A stretch of 64,000 nucleotides of DNA from Paenibacillus pabuli (GCF_039831995.1 NZ_JBDOIO010000003.1:2852001-2916000); one strand, 5' to 3'. Shown: positions 55,538-64,000, counted from the first letter of the stretch. The notes: a model not told the origin generated them from the letters alone. Made by a program: numbers and translations.

Positions 55538-55861
55538 AAAAAGACACATCCGTCAAGGGACGAATGTGTCGTGGTACCACCCTTATTTAACTGCATGGTT
55601 TCGTTCGCTGACATGTCTCGGGTTCCCCGGCCATGCTGAACAAACGTCCCGTTCACCAATGTGCGATACGGGATCATGCAGTCCTCTGAGGCGTAACGGG
55701 CCCATCCGGCGGAGGTTGCAGCCTGCTGGCATTCTCCTCCGCAGCTCGCGAGGTGGGAATTACGAAGCAGCAACAGAAACCTCTCACCAAACGGTTTCCT
55801 CTCTGCTTGAAGCTGGCTGACGTAATTATGTCCTCACTAATCGCTGTTATCATTTTTGATC
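55538..55861 (-). promoter_or_regulatory. T-box leader of proS
   Basis: On the minus strand the leader starts ATAACAGCGATTAGTGAGGA (Stem I), carries the T-box bulge AAGGGTGGTACCACG at 55569-55583, and ends in a terminator GACACATTCGTC..GACGGATGTGTC-TTTTT (55538-55570). Uncharged tRNA-Pro should favour the antiterminator. Proline CCN triplets lie in the Stem I region (CGTAATTCCCACC), but I cannot place the specifier loop with certainty. Confidence 0.95.
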
Positions 55862-55890
55862 ACATTAGTGTATTTGCAAGCAATTGTCAA
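55862..55890 (-). promoter_or_regulatory. Sigma-A promoter of proS
   Basis: TTGACA (55885-55890) and TAATGT (55862-55867) with a 17-base spacer on the minus strand, just ahead of T-box Stem I. Confidence 0.8.
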
Positions 55891-56010
55891 CTGCTGCGTG
55901 ACATGCAGATAACGGGCAGGAAGAATTCCGCTATGATGCTGACATCCCGCTGGCTTCCCTGTAATATAGAGAGATAGAGAACATGTATTATTAATAAAGG
56001 AGCTTGTCCT

Positions 56011-56682
56011 ATGCCATATATTATCTATGATCTTGAATTTACGGTTAGCCGTAACGCTCGCTACTCTTCTGAAATCATCGATATCGGTGCGGTAAAAGTT
56101 ACGGAAGGACCTGGCGGCTTATATGTATCCGACACGTTTCATACTTATGTTCGTCCCTCCAACAAGTCGGTGCTGTCCACCGACACCATTCAATTTACAG
56201 GAATTACGCAAAAAGATATTGATGCCGCTCCTCTTTTTCCTGAAGCACTGCAAAAGTTTATCGCCTGGATGGGAAGCGAAGTATATTACATGTGTTCCTG
56301 GGGACCCGATGACCGCAGCAAGCTGATTTCCCATTGTCGTACACACCAACTTGACGTTGCCTGGATCACGAACCACAATGACCTGCAACAGCAGTGGTCG
56401 CGAACCGTTCGCAAGGAAGGCAAATTCCGTCAGCTTGGACTAGCTCAAGCGCTTGAACTATGCGGAATCGAGTTCGACGGCACCCAGCATCGTGCACTGG
56501 ATGACGCCATTAATACCGCCAAAGTATTTATGCATCAATTTGACCGCTTCAGTCTGGAAACAAACTGTGCCGCTGATGATGAAGGCGTTGCTTCCAAAGT
56601 CGTCTATTCCAGCAGTACAGAAGACGATGTGAAAGATTCACCCTTTGGCAATCTGGCACATCTGTTCAAAACCAATGAATAG
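56011..56682 (+). CDS. DEDDh 3'-5' exonuclease (KapD/ERI-1-like)
   Basis: A 223-aa exonuclease of the DnaQ/ERI-1 type. The first acidic pair is D7 and E9 (IIYDLEFTV); the second is in MCSWGPDDRSKL and the final His/Asp in HRALDDAINTAKVF. The C-terminal 40 residues are acidic and poorly conserved. ATG 56011 follows AAAGGAG. It acts on RNA or DNA 3' ends; KapD of B. subtilis blocks sporulation signalling, but this orthology is only suggested by similarity. Confidence 0.88.
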   Translation: MPYIIYDLEFTVSRNARYSSEIIDIGAVKVTEGPGGLYVSDTFHTYVRPSNKSVLSTDTIQFTGITQKDIDAAPLFPEALQKFIAWMGSEVYYMCSWGPDDRSKLISHCRTHQLDVAWITNHNDLQQQWSRTVRKEGKFRQLGLAQALELCGIEFDGTQHRALDDAINTAKVFMHQFDRFSLETNCAADDEGVASKVVYSSSTEDDVKDSPFGNLAHLFKTNE

Positions 56683-56709
56683 CCTGTTTCATCTTTCCGC
56701 CTAATTATG

Positions 56710-56771
56710 AAAAAGAACGCCTGTCCACGCTGGCATTAGCTATATAACTGCTGCCAGCGTTTCAGGCGTTC
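56710..56771 (-). terminator. Terminator overlapping the 3' end of the WYL gene
   Basis: GAACGCCTG (minus strand from 56771) pairs with CAGGCGTTC and, inside, CGCTGGCA with TGCCAGCG; TTTTTC follows. The left arm lies inside the last codons of the WYL regulator. Confidence 0.8.
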
Positions 56772-57698
56772 CTTCATGATGCTTCGGTATCCCTCCGGTT
56801 CAAGGATCTCTGCCTCTGGTCCATATTGGCCAAGCCATCTCATAAATTCCTGATCATCACCCAAAATGGTTTCCAGCAGCAATGTTCCCTCTGGTTCCAT
56901 GGTAAGAATGGGACGCACCAAAAATTTTTGCTGCATCACGTGTTCAACTGCATCGCGGGAAAAACGGATCTTGAACGCAGTCCATTCTTGTCCTTGGCTG
57001 GCTCCCAGCTTACGGAAATGGGATTGCAAAAGGAAGTCATCTTTGCGAAATGTACGAGGCAAGATCTTTACTTTTTGCAGGTTCTCCACTTCATAAATCC
57101 GCAGCATCTCCGAAAGGTGACAGTATGCCAGCAGATCAAAACGGTACTCACGCGGGATCAGGCAGTAGGGATCAAGTCGTACCCCCATCTTCATGTTTTG
57201 AGTGAGATATTCTGCCTCGATAGTGTTCTGTGACATACCGGCCTGGAGCAGGGTTACCAGGGAATTATTTTTCCATTCATCGGTGTCATTTTGCCACGCG
57301 GGAAGCCCTGTTTTGAATAAACCGCTAATCTGCTCTGACCACTCCACACGTTCCGTTTTGTTCTTCTGATTCGAAGCAACCACTTTCTCATACGCGCTCT
57401 CGAAGGCCGGCTTCAGAAAAGGACGAATATCATCCATAACCTCACCCAAATGGACGAAAGCTTGGGCCTCCTCGTCTGACCAATTGAGCGGATACATGGC
57501 GAAGTTGCTGATAAACATGTAACCTCTCCCGTGTCCCATATTGGCGATCGGAATGTGCATTGCGCTGAGGGCCTCCATGTCGCGATATATCGTCCTTTCC
57601 GTTGTCTCGCATCGCTCGGCCAGCTCCCGGGCAAGGATCCCCGGCTTCGCCTGCACGAGAGTTATAATGCGCATTAATCGGATCAGTCGGTCTGTCAT
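56736..57698 (-). CDS. YafY-type helix-turn-helix/WYL transcriptional regulator
   Basis: A 320-aa regulator. The N-terminal winged helix (residues 2-62) reads LIRLMRIITLVQAKPGILAR, then TERTIYRDMEALSAMHIPI. A middle WYL-type domain contains YCLIPREYRFDLLAYCHLSE, where the WYL tripeptide is not kept, and a C-terminal WCX region follows. ATG 57698 begins MTDRLIRLMR; ribosome site is GGAGGGTCCGGCAAA. WYL regulators bind nucleic acids or nucleotides as effectors. The target is unknown. Confidence 0.9.
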   Translation of the reverse strand: MTDRLIRLMRIITLVQAKPGILARELAERCETTERTIYRDMEALSAMHIPIANMGHGRGYMFISNFAMYPLNWSDEEAQAFVHLGEVMDDIRPFLKPAFESAYEKVVASNQKNKTERVEWSEQISGLFKTGLPAWQNDTDEWKNNSLVTLLQAGMSQNTIEAEYLTQNMKMGVRLDPYCLIPREYRFDLLAYCHLSEMLRIYEVENLQKVKILPRTFRKDDFLLQSHFRKLGASQGQEWTAFKIRFSRDAVEHVMQQKFLVRPILTMEPEGTLLLETILGDDQEFMRWLGQYGPEAEILEPEGYRSIMKERLKRWQQLYS

Positions 57699-57855
57699 TT
57701 TGCCGGACCCTCCACTATCTTGTCAAAAAATTCGATACAACCCCATCCAATTGTTGATCATGATTTATAGTACATTCGACTTACTCTTTATTTTCACCTT
57801 TAAAATCTATGTAGAAACGTCCCATTTTCATATCGTCATCAGTAGTTCTTTGTCC

Positions 57856-58560
57856 CTATTCACATAACATGGTTTTTTCGTGGCTGTTGTACGCTCCACC
57901 ATACGTAATTCCGTAGTGGTAACGCAGCTTCTCCACAATCTCAGCTTCTTGGTAATAATCCAGATCCTGCTTGCGTGCCGCCTCGATCAACAAGGCATCT
58001 GCATGCCTGCGAAGCAGATTGCTTCCTTCTTGTGCACGGCCTCTTTCATAGGCCCGCAGGGCTTGTTTAATCAGCGGCACGGTCTCACTTAATTTAATCG
58101 TCTTCTCCACCTTCGGATCCTCAGGCTGCCTTAACATCCCCAGGTGGCTGGTATATTGAATATACAATTGCTCACGGCGCAGCAGCACTCTCTGACTCTG
58201 CTTCACTTTGCGTGTGCTCCAGTAGGCAGAGCATATGGCTGCTTTTCCCGACGCACGAGGGCCCATGGCAAATTCGAGGAGAATCTGCTTGCTCTCCCCC
58301 TTGTATACATCGCCGAGCCGCAGAATAAAGCCGATATCAGTCTCTTTAGATCGGCAACCATATATCCCTTTGAGTTCAATTCCAAATTCCGGTTTGAGCA
58401 AAAGCTCCATGTCTCTTGACACAATTTTAGGTGCTACTTTCCTAAGTCTTTTGGCAGGGGCCCCGTAACGCCATTCCACCATCATATATACGGGGTCGGC
58501 CCCCCCTGTCGGTATGGCCTCTCTGTTCCACGAATAACATACTTCAAAGACTGAGTTCAC
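57856..58560 (-). CDS. Unknown protein resembling the post-VWA part of VWA-domain proteins
   Basis: A 234-aa protein. The beta-rich first half (FGIELKGIYGCRSKETDIGF, ILRLGDVYKGESKQILLEFA) looks like the all-beta domain that follows a VWA domain in VWA-containing proteins; the second half is helical (VPLIKQALRAYERGRAQEGS). No VWA domain and no MIDAS motif are present, so it may be a stand-alone or truncated derivative. The start is GTG 58560 with GGGGGAGA upstream. Function unknown. Confidence 0.6.
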   Translation of the reverse strand: MNSVFEVCYSWNREAIPTGGADPVYMMVEWRYGAPAKRLRKVAPKIVSRDMELLLKPEFGIELKGIYGCRSKETDIGFILRLGDVYKGESKQILLEFAMGPRASGKAAICSAYWSTRKVKQSQRVLLRREQLYIQYTSHLGMLRQPEDPKVEKTIKLSETVPLIKQALRAYERGRAQEGSNLLRRHADALLIEAARKQDLDYYQEAEIVEKLRYHYGITYGGAYNSHEKTMLCE

Positions 58561-58711
58561 TGGTAGTCTCTCCCCCGATTTATGTGTATTATCTTATAAG
58601 TTATCAGGGTGAATGGACACTATATTGTCACGGAACATATGTTCGCATAATATTTTTACATTTAAATGTTTTCTCATCCCTAAATCCGTCTAAATCCGAC
58701 ATAAAACGACG

Positions 58712-58738
58712 AAAAAGCCTGGCATTATACCAAGCTTT
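58712..58738 (-). terminator. Terminator after the 55-codon gene
   Basis: AAAGCTTGG-TATAATG-CCAGGCTTT with TTTCGTCG on the minus strand, 30 bp past the small gene. Confidence 0.75.
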
Positions 58739-58767
58739 CCCTCTCCATATTTATGACAAGTCCCAAC

Positions 58768-58935
58768 TTATACAGTAGGCTGATTGATTCCCATTTCGGT
58801 AATGGATGCTGCCCATTCCGGTTCTGTCACAGGTGCATAGGTCACGCTATCAATGATTAATTTACGCCCGATTGGCTCGCCATTTACGGTAATCATAATC
58901 GTTTTGGTTGGTGTCGTTTGCTCTGTCGTATACAT
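58768..58935 (-). CDS. Small protein, 55 aa
   Basis: A 55-aa reading frame (MYTTEQTTPTKTIMITVNGE, then PIGRKLIIDSVTYAP) ends at 58768. ATG 58935 has AAGGAG at ideal distance and a terminator follows, so it is a real unit. The ITVNGEPIG..LIIDSVTYAP pattern resembles one strand pair of copper-amine-oxidase-like/stalk domains (VNG..DG-VTYVPL) found in Paenibacillus surface proteins. No signal peptide is present. Function unknown. Confidence 0.72.
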   Translation of the reverse strand: MYTTEQTTPTKTIMITVNGEPIGRKLIIDSVTYAPVTEPEWAASITEMGINQPTV

Positions 58936-59237
58936 AAATTTCTTCTCCTTCGTTCACGATCTTCTTCTAAAATCGGATATATTGTTATTTTTTATTATTT
59001 TCGTCATTGTGAATGGCAAGCACCCGGAACCGGGGTAATAATATGTGTTCATACTGTCCGCGCGCTGCCTTGAACGTATATTACCCTGCTTATCTCTGAA
59101 TTAAACAAGTTATCCATCTTGAAAATTTGCAATGTCCTGAACCCAACGCGCCCCTTTTGGCGTATAATGTAAGAGCCGTATTTCAACAAATGACGACGAA
59201 TTCGGCAGACGATAAACCTCACCGAAAGAAGGTGCCC
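58936..59237. other. Divergent intergenic region
   Basis: It separates the small minus-strand gene from the plus-strand coiled-coil gene. A TATAAT at 59164-59169 may be the -10 of the latter; no matching -35 is clear. Confidence 0.4.
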
Positions 59238-59696
59238 ATGATGCCAAAACCCATGAAGGGTCATTTTATTCGGGTGTTATTCACCACATGCATTTTATTT
59301 ACCGTTACGCTGTCCTCTACAGTAAGTGCAGCTAGTGCCAATATATTTTCTGATATATACAGCGGGTGGGAACGTGTTTCCGAGCTCCCCGGTGAAGTGA
59401 ACGCCCTGCAGGAAAGCTACCAGCAGACACTGAACCAACTGAATGAAACTTCTGCTCAATTGGGACAAGCCCAGGCCAATGTTGAAGCATTCAAGGCCCA
59501 GAACGAGCAATTAATAGAACAAAACCAGAAGCTGACGGATATGGTCACGAAACTGCAGGAAGATCAAGATGCCAAAAATGCCACGACCAAACGAATTCAA
59601 ACGATGATTATCACCGTGATTGTCCTCATATTAGGCTATTTTGTTCTGATTCGCGTGATGCGCTGGGGAATGCGTCGTCGTTCGGGCCGAGCATAA
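59238..59696 (+). CDS. Exported coiled-coil membrane protein
   Basis: A 152-aa protein. Residues 1-33 form a signal peptide or anchor (FIRVLFTTCILFTVTLSSTV, SAASA). A coiled coil covers about 50-110 (NALQESYQQTLNQLNETSAQ, NEQLIEQNQKLTDMVTKLQE), followed by a C-terminal membrane helix (MIITVIVLILGYFVLIRVMR) and a basic tail. ATG 59238 (or 59241) follows AAGG. It lies 18 bases before the AIM24 gene, so the two form an operon. No family is recognised. Confidence 0.78.
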   Translation: MMPKPMKGHFIRVLFTTCILFTVTLSSTVSAASANIFSDIYSGWERVSELPGEVNALQESYQQTLNQLNETSAQLGQAQANVEAFKAQNEQLIEQNQKLTDMVTKLQEDQDAKNATTKRIQTMIITVIVLILGYFVLIRVMRWGMRRRSGRA

Positions 59697-59714
59697 AAGA
59701 ACAGGAGCAAGCAC

Positions 59715-60419
59715 ATGCACATACACCTGAACACTGCTGAAGCCGGAGGAGCTGGACAAGTGGTTACCTTCTCGCTGATCCAGGATGACCTGCTTCATAT
59801 TCTGCATCCACAGCAAATCGTTGCCTTTCGCGGATCAAGCGGCAGCCGCAATGACAAGTTCATGAACATCTCAGGCATGGTCCGTAAAAAAAAGCTGATC
59901 AAGTCTGAAATCACGGGACCTTGCCAGTTTGTGGCTGCACTCCCTCCCGGATTTACCATGAAAGAAGTGGAGCTTACCGAGGAAAGCGATTTGCTTTACG
60001 ATTTTCGGCATCTCTTCTTTTACTCAGACGGCGTGACCATGCATACCAAGATCCAGAAGATCAAGAACATGCTGATCACTCAAGATGCTGTCAAATTGAA
60101 ATTTTCAGGCAAAGGCAAGATTGGACTGTTAACCCAAGGCCAGGTCTGCCAGCAGGAACTACATCCGACCGCCCCGCTTTACGTAGATGCAGGCAGCATC
60201 ATAGCCTATCCCGAGAATGCCAAGCTGGAACTTACCGTGTATGGAAATAATCTCGCCAGCCAGCATATGAACTACCACTGGAAAATGACGGGACAGGGCT
60301 CGGTGCTCTTTCAGGCAGGACGGGAGAATAGCAGACTGGAACGGGATTTGAATGATGAAGGACTATTCAAACGCATCCTCAAGGAAGTCATTCCCTTCGG
60401 CAATGTAATCATTAAATGA
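59715..60419 (+). CDS. AIM24 family protein
   Basis: A 234-aa all-beta protein of the AIM24/TRAP-like fold (MHIHLNTAEAGGAGQVVTFS, KSEITGPCQFVAALPPGFT, SIIAYPENAKLELTVYGNN). Bacterial members have no settled function; the yeast member affects mitochondrial inner-membrane organisation. ATG 59715 follows AGGAGCAAGCAC. Its partner upstream is an exported coiled-coil protein. Confidence 0.85.
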   Translation: MHIHLNTAEAGGAGQVVTFSLIQDDLLHILHPQQIVAFRGSSGSRNDKFMNISGMVRKKKLIKSEITGPCQFVAALPPGFTMKEVELTEESDLLYDFRHLFFYSDGVTMHTKIQKIKNMLITQDAVKLKFSGKGKIGLLTQGQVCQQELHPTAPLYVDAGSIIAYPENAKLELTVYGNNLASQHMNYHWKMTGQGSVLFQAGRENSRLERDLNDEGLFKRILKEVIPFGNVIIK

Positions 60420-60472
60420 ACCGCTCGGTGATCCGCATTTATTACACATGCGGGGTAGTCACCGGGCGGTTT
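60419..60472 (+). terminator. Terminator after AIM24
   Basis: AACCGC..CGGTGA..CCGCAT pairs with ATGCGG..TCACCG..GCGGTTT and runs into TTTCGTGTT, starting at the stop codon. Confidence 0.75.
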
Positions 60473-60508
60473 CGTGTTATAATGGTTCAGACAATTGAAG
60501 AAGAAAAT

Positions 60509-60671
60509 CCATGCCTCCTGGCATGGGAGAGGTTCGCGAACTCCCTCTATAAGACTTGACCTTCTGCAGGTCATTACAAGTCTTGCGTACACCGTGCATG
60601 ACGTACGTAAAAAACTAAGGACACTTTTACCGTGCTGTTTTTTTGGCAGCTTAAGGAAAGGTGTGTTTTTT
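60509..60671 (+). promoter_or_regulatory. preQ1-I riboswitch, expanded form, with terminator
   Basis: P1 is AGAGG (60528-60532) / CCTCT (60544-60548) followed by ATAA. The A-rich tail AAAAAACTAAGG is at 60609-60620. In the usual short preQ1-I form these parts are nearly adjacent; here about 60 bases with two hairpins lie between. A 7-bp hairpin (CCATGCC-TCCT-GGCATGG) precedes P1. The tail overlaps a terminator stem (ACACTTTT / AAAGGTGT) followed by TTTTTT. It lies ahead of queC, so preQ1 should shut the operon off. Confidence 0.8.
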
Positions 60672-60761
60672 GATGGATGCCAGTTCATGAACTTCTCTGT
60701 TCTTCCGACACTCTGTGCCTAGATGCATGGATTGATCTTAAGAAGATGGAGAGGTTTTTTT

Positions 60762-61445
60762 ATGTTAAACGAAGAAAAAGCGGTCGTCGTATTTAGCGGC
60801 GGTCAGGATAGTACCACATGTCTGTTCTGGGCCAAACAGCAATTTGCTGAAGTTGAGGTGGTAACCTTCGATTATGGACAGCGTCATAAGCTGGAGATCG
60901 AATGTGCTGCTGCAATTGCACGCGATCTGAATGTACAGCAAACCGTGCTGGACATGAGTCTGCTTAACCAGCTCGCACCTAATGCATTGACCCGTACGGA
61001 TGTGGAAATTACGCATGAAGAAGGTGAGCTGCCCAGTACCTTTGTGGATGGACGCAACCTGCTTTTCCTCAGTTTTGCCGCCATTCTGGCAAAGCAAAAA
61101 GGAGCGCGTCATCTGGTCACCGGCGTATGTGAGACAGATTTCAGCGGATATCCGGATTGCCGGGATTCGTTTGTTAAATCCATGAATGTAACGCTAAACC
61201 TGTCGATGGACTACCCGTTTGTCATTCATACTCCGCTCATGTGGCTGGATAAGGCTCAAACGTGGAAAATGGCAGATGATCTCGGTGCCTTCGATTATGT
61301 ACGCGAGCGGACACTGACCTGCTATAACGGGGTTATTGGAGATGGATGCGGTGAATGTCCTGCATGCAAACTACGCAAAGCCGGATTGGATCGCTACGTG
61401 GAGCAGCGCTCTGCTGGTGCATCTGTAGGAGCAGATGTACGATGA
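60762..61445 (+). CDS. queC: 7-cyano-7-deazaguanine (preQ0) synthase
   Basis: A 227-aa ATP-dependent enzyme that turns 7-carboxy-7-deazaguanine into preQ0. The PP-loop is SGGQDS at 12-17, FDYGQRH follows, and the zinc site is [19 protein letters not shown] near the C-terminus. ATG 60762 follows GGAGAGG. It is first in queCDEF and its stop overlaps the queD start (ATGA). Confidence 0.96.
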   Translation: MLNEEKAVVVFSGGQDSTTCLFWAKQQFAEVEVVTFDYGQRHKLEIECAAAIARDLNVQQTVLDMSLLNQLAPNALTRTDVEITHEEGELPSTFVDGRNLLFLSFAAILAKQKGARHLVTGVCETDFSGYPDCRDSFVKSMNVTLNLSMDYPFVIHTPLMWLDKAQTWKMADDLGAFDYVRERTLTCYNGVIGDGCGECPACKLRKAGLDRYVEQRSAGASVGADVR

Positions 61446-61933
61446 GAGAGCCAGGAACGTTCCGCATTGTTGAGCATTTGCAGCGGATTGGGGAGGATAT
61501 CCTGCCTTCACAGCTGCGTTATCACCGCAAACGTGTACTTGTCAGCAAAGAGTTCACCTTCGATGCTGCGCACCACCTGCATTGTTATGAAGGCAAGTGC
61601 AAGAACTTGCACGGCCATACGTATAAAGTCGTTTTTGGTATCAGCGGTTATCCGGGCGAGACCGGACTGACAGTTGATTTTGGACACATCAAGGATATAT
61701 GGAAAACACAAATTGAAGGATATCTGGATCATCAGTACCTGAACGAGACCCTTCCCCTTATGAATACCACGGCTGAAAACATGGTCGTCTGGTTGTTCGA
61801 ACAAATGGAACAGGCACTGCAGACTGAGCCGTATGCAGGACTTACTGAGGGTGGCCGAACCGAATTTGTACGCCTCTACGAGACACCCACCAGCTATGCC
61901 GAGGCTAGACGGGAGTGGATGATCGATGAGTAG
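61442..61933 (+). CDS. queD: 6-carboxy-tetrahydropterin synthase
   Basis: A 163-aa enzyme making 6-carboxy-5,6,7,8-tetrahydropterin from dihydroneopterin triphosphate. Zinc histidines and the catalytic Cys are in [20 protein letters not shown] (39-58), followed by TY; DFGHIK and HQYLNE are also typical. About 30 N-terminal residues precede the usual start of the fold. ATG 61442 is coupled to the queC stop. Confidence 0.95.
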   Translation: MREPGTFRIVEHLQRIGEDILPSQLRYHRKRVLVSKEFTFDAAHHLHCYEGKCKNLHGHTYKVVFGISGYPGETGLTVDFGHIKDIWKTQIEGYLDHQYLNETLPLMNTTAENMVVWLFEQMEQALQTEPYAGLTEGGRTEFVRLYETPTSYAEARREWMIDE

Positions 61934-62705
61934 CGTGCAAGAAAACGCGGCTTCCGCTTCCAACGTACGAAGTAAAGAAGCACGCATCCCTGTCATGGAG
62001 ATTTTCGGTCCGACCGTTCAAGGCGAAGGCATGGTCATCGGGCAGAAAACGATGTTTGTTCGCACCGCAGGCTGCGATTATCGCTGCTCCTGGTGTGACT
62101 CTGCCTTTACCTGGGACGGCAGTGGCAAGGACCAGATCCGGATGATTACACCGGAGGGCGTATGGGCTGAATTGCGCCGCGTTGGCGGTTCGCGATTCTC
62201 CCATGTCACCATCTCGGGCGGGAATCCCGCCCTGCTGGCTTCGCTAGGTGGGTTGGTTTCTTTACTTCGGGAGAACGGCATTCGCACTGCGGTGGAGACG
62301 CAGGGCTCCCGCTGGCAGCCTTGGCTGGCGGACATTGACGAAGTCACCGTCTCCCCCAAACCGCCGAGCTCCGGCATGGACACCAATTGGGACGTGCTGG
62401 ATGATCTCATTCAGCGATTGTCCACAGGCCCTGCAGGACGCAGCCACAGCCTGAAAATTGTCATCTTCGATGAAGTAGACTTGGATTATGCCCGCCGCGT
62501 GCATGCACGGTATCCGGCTACCGATTTGTTTTTGCAGACCGGAAATCCGGATGTCACTTCTGAAGAGACGCCAGATCTGGCTTCGTCGCTGCTCGCCCGT
62601 TATGAGTGGCTGATTGATCAAGTCAGTGCATCAGATGACCTGAACGATGTCCGTGTGCTTCCACAGCTGCACACCTTGGTGTGGGGAAACAAACGCGGCG
62701 TCTGA
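61926..62705 (+). CDS. queE: 7-carboxy-7-deazaguanine synthase (radical SAM)
   Basis: A 259-aa radical-SAM enzyme that contracts 6-carboxy-tetrahydropterin to CDG. The cluster motif is C50-x3-C54-x2-C57 ([12 protein letters not shown]), with [11 protein letters not shown] before it and [10 protein letters not shown] after. [11 protein letters not shown] and [10 protein letters not shown] are also QueE-typical. It overlaps queD by eight bases. Confidence 0.96.
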   Translation: MSSVQENAASASNVRSKEARIPVMEIFGPTVQGEGMVIGQKTMFVRTAGCDYRCSWCDSAFTWDGSGKDQIRMITPEGVWAELRRVGGSRFSHVTISGGNPALLASLGGLVSLLRENGIRTAVETQGSRWQPWLADIDEVTVSPKPPSSGMDTNWDVLDDLIQRLSTGPAGRSHSLKIVIFDEVDLDYARRVHARYPATDLFLQTGNPDVTSEETPDLASSLLARYEWLIDQVSASDDLNDVRVLPQLHTLVWGNKRGV

Positions 62706-62860
62706 TCGGCTGCATGGGCAGCTTGGGTGGAATGGGCGGCATGATGTCATTTTTCCCGAAACAACCAGAGGCTTTGAATATATTTGAATATAAGAGTTGG
62801 AATTCCTATCATATACACCGGAGAGCTTCGCGCTTGAACGGAACGAGGAGAGTTAACACA

Positions 62861-63355
62861 TTGACGAGACAACCTGATGAAATGAAAGATGTAACGCTGC
62901 TGGGTAACCAGGGTGTGAAATATACGTTTGAGTATGATCCCGGTATTTTGGAGAGCTTTGATAACAAGCATCCATACCGCGATTATTTTGTAAAATTCAA
63001 TTGCCCGGAATTCACGAGCCTGTGCCCGATCACGGGTCAGCCTGATTTTGCCACCATTTATATCAGCTACATTCCCGATGTGAAAATGGTAGAGAGCAAA
63101 TCGCTTAAACTGTACCTGTTCAGCTTCCGCAACCATGGGGATTTCCACGAGGATTGTGTGAACATTATCATGAACGACCTGATCAAGCTGATGGACCCGC
63201 GTTTCATTGAGGTTTGGGGCAAATTCACGCCGCGCGGCGGCATTTCCATTGATCCGTATACCAACTACGGCAAGCCGGGAACCAAGTATGAACAGATGGC
63301 TGAGCACCGCATGATGAATCATGATATGTATCCGGAAACGATCGATAACCGTTAA
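62861..63355 (+). CDS. queF: NADPH-dependent preQ0 reductase
   Basis: A 164-aa type I QueF that reduces the nitrile of preQ0 to preQ1. The nucleophile C55 and D62 are in [10 protein letters not shown], at the same numbers as in B. subtilis Que[11 protein letters not shown] precedes and [13 protein letters not shown] follows. The start is TTG 62861 with AGGAGAG eight bases upstream; the open frame reaches back to 62681, but the extra residues have no counterpart in QueF. The 155-base gap to queE may hold a weak internal promoter. Confidence 0.95.
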   Translation: MTRQPDEMKDVTLLGNQGVKYTFEYDPGILESFDNKHPYRDYFVKFNCPEFTSLCPITGQPDFATIYISYIPDVKMVESKSLKLYLFSFRNHGDFHEDCVNIIMNDLIKLMDPRFIEVWGKFTPRGGISIDPYTNYGKPGTKYEQMAEHRMMNHDMYPETIDNR

Positions 63356-63407
63356 TTCTCAGGCAATTCTGTTCGCTGTGCAGCATAGATAAAATCATAG
63401 AACACAT

Positions 63408-63443
63408 AAAGCCGAACTCTTCACTCAGAAGACGTTCGGCTTT
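63408..63443 (+). terminator. Terminator of the que operon
   Basis: AAAGCCGAAC..GTTCGGCTTT with a T-rich tail, 52 bp past queF. The rest of 63356-63639 shows nothing further. Confidence 0.88.
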
Positions 63444-63639
63444 TATTTATGTAAACCTGAATCGCTCAATCTATAGATCGAACTTATAAAGAACGGTTAA
63501 TATGATATATGTAATTTCTTTATTTCACCTGTTCCCCTTGTCGCCTCCAACAATCTATCCTATTATGTAACAATATGCTTAGGCACAATACACGATCAGG
63601 CGCTGATCCCTCGTGACCGCGACCAAAGGAGAAAAGTAC

Positions 63640-64000
63640 ATGTCCATGCAAACTTCATTATCCAAGGACGCTGCCATGCGTTCGAAAAACCAACCCGGAT
63701 TGGATGCCCAGAGCACCGTTTACCGGATCTTGATTGCCATCAGTCTGGTTCATTTGTTTAACGATTCGATCCAGTCTGTCATTCCGGCCATTTTTCCAAT
63801 CCTGAAAGACTCCATGCATCTTACATATACACAGATCGGATGGATATCCTTCGCCATCAACTTCACCGCATCCATTATGCAGCCGGTCGTTGGCTGGTTT
63901 GCAGATAAAAAGCCGACACCTTCAATTCTGCCGATTGGTATGGGCTTCACGTTCACCGGTATGCTATTGCTGGCTTTTGCTGACAGTTATATGGCTGTCC
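63640..64000 (+). CDS. MFS transporter, fosmidomycin-resistance (Fsr) type, partial
   Basis: The first 120 codons of an inner-membrane exporter. A polar N-terminus (MSMQTSLSKDAAMRSKNQPG) leads to TM1 with the Fsr-type signature LIAISLVHLFNDSIQSVIPA, then YTQIGWISFAINFTASIMQP and the MFS loop GWFADKKPTP. ATG 63640 follows AAAGGAGAAAAGTAC. The C-terminal two thirds lie outside the window. Substrate unknown; relatives export fosmidomycin. Confidence 0.88.
   Translation, partial: MSMQTSLSKDAAMRSKNQPGLDAQSTVYRILIAISLVHLFNDSIQSVIPAIFPILKDSMHLTYTQIGWISFAINFTASIMQPVVGWFADKKPTPSILPIGMGFTFTGMLLLAFADSYMAV

Noticed and set aside
55836..55862. Similarity of T-box 5' end (GATAACAGCGAT) to the repeat core
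   Set aside because: The match is only about 12 bases and the rest of the T-box Stem I differs; most likely chance.
1..64000. CRISPR array, tRNA, rRNA, insertion sequence or integrase
   Set aside because: Looked for regular short repeats, tRNA-like cloverleafs with TTC-loop consensus, and transposase/integrase motifs; none was found.

Overview
The window reads as a chromosomal piece of a spore-forming Bacillota of the Paenibacillus type. The evidence is the set of gene families and arrangements: a YhgD/YhgE-like pair, an HrcA/CIRCE-controlled htpG, a T-box proS, a preQ1-controlled queCDEF operon, PBSX-type tail genes, strong AGGAGG ribosome sites and several TTG/GTG starts. The genus is an inference; there is no rRNA or other marker gene here. 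I see no tRNA, rRNA, CRISPR array, transposase or integrase.

Layout. 1-7318 (mostly minus): the N-terminal two thirds of gltB with a long leader, then a YhgE/Pip membrane protein and its TetR neighbour, which share an operator-like inverted repeat. 7668-18031: housekeeping genes (glycolipid glycosyltransferase, SleB-like wall hydrolase, ThpR, 2-hydroxyacid dehydrogenase, TRM11-like methylase, chemoreceptor, flavin oxidoreductase, dGTPase). 18183-25039: htpG behind a perfect CIRCE, and a peptide/nickel-type ABC importer without its ATPases. 25684-40527: a minus-strand contractile-tail cluster in PBSX order (terminator-like protein, small protein, sheath, tube, chaperone with a -1 frameshift, tape measure, XkdP, Q, R, S, T, U, fibre, holin, GH25 lysozyme) with no head, portal, terminase or integrase genes. 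This looks like a tailocin (phage-tail-like bacteriocin). A beta-helix gene is inserted between tube and chaperone. 40656-42845: a DUF4127 gene bracketed by two direct copies of a 125-128 bp leader/terminator module. 42988-49021: a membrane protein, an unknown protein, two VOC proteins, an FMN reductase and a YhcY/YhcZ (AirSR)-like two-component system. 49115-51140: an ArpU regulator divergent from an Xre repressor and an ImmA protease, the likely control genes of the tail cluster. 51322-60472: a LysM 5'-nucleotidase, proS with T-box, an exonuclease, a WYL regulator, small and unknown proteins, and AIM24. 60509-63443: the preQ1 riboswitch and queCDEF. 63640-end: an Fsr-type MFS exporter, cut by the window edge.

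The least expected signal is a family of five structured intergenic repeats (about 125-145 bp, near 17.9, 20.4, 22.0, 26.9 and 50.1 kb). They keep a long hairpin through compensatory base changes, and all five point the same way as the gene that follows (dgt, htpG, the dppC-like permease, lysozyme, xre). I know no name for this element. It could be a cis-acting RNA family or a mobile REP/bcr1-like repeat.
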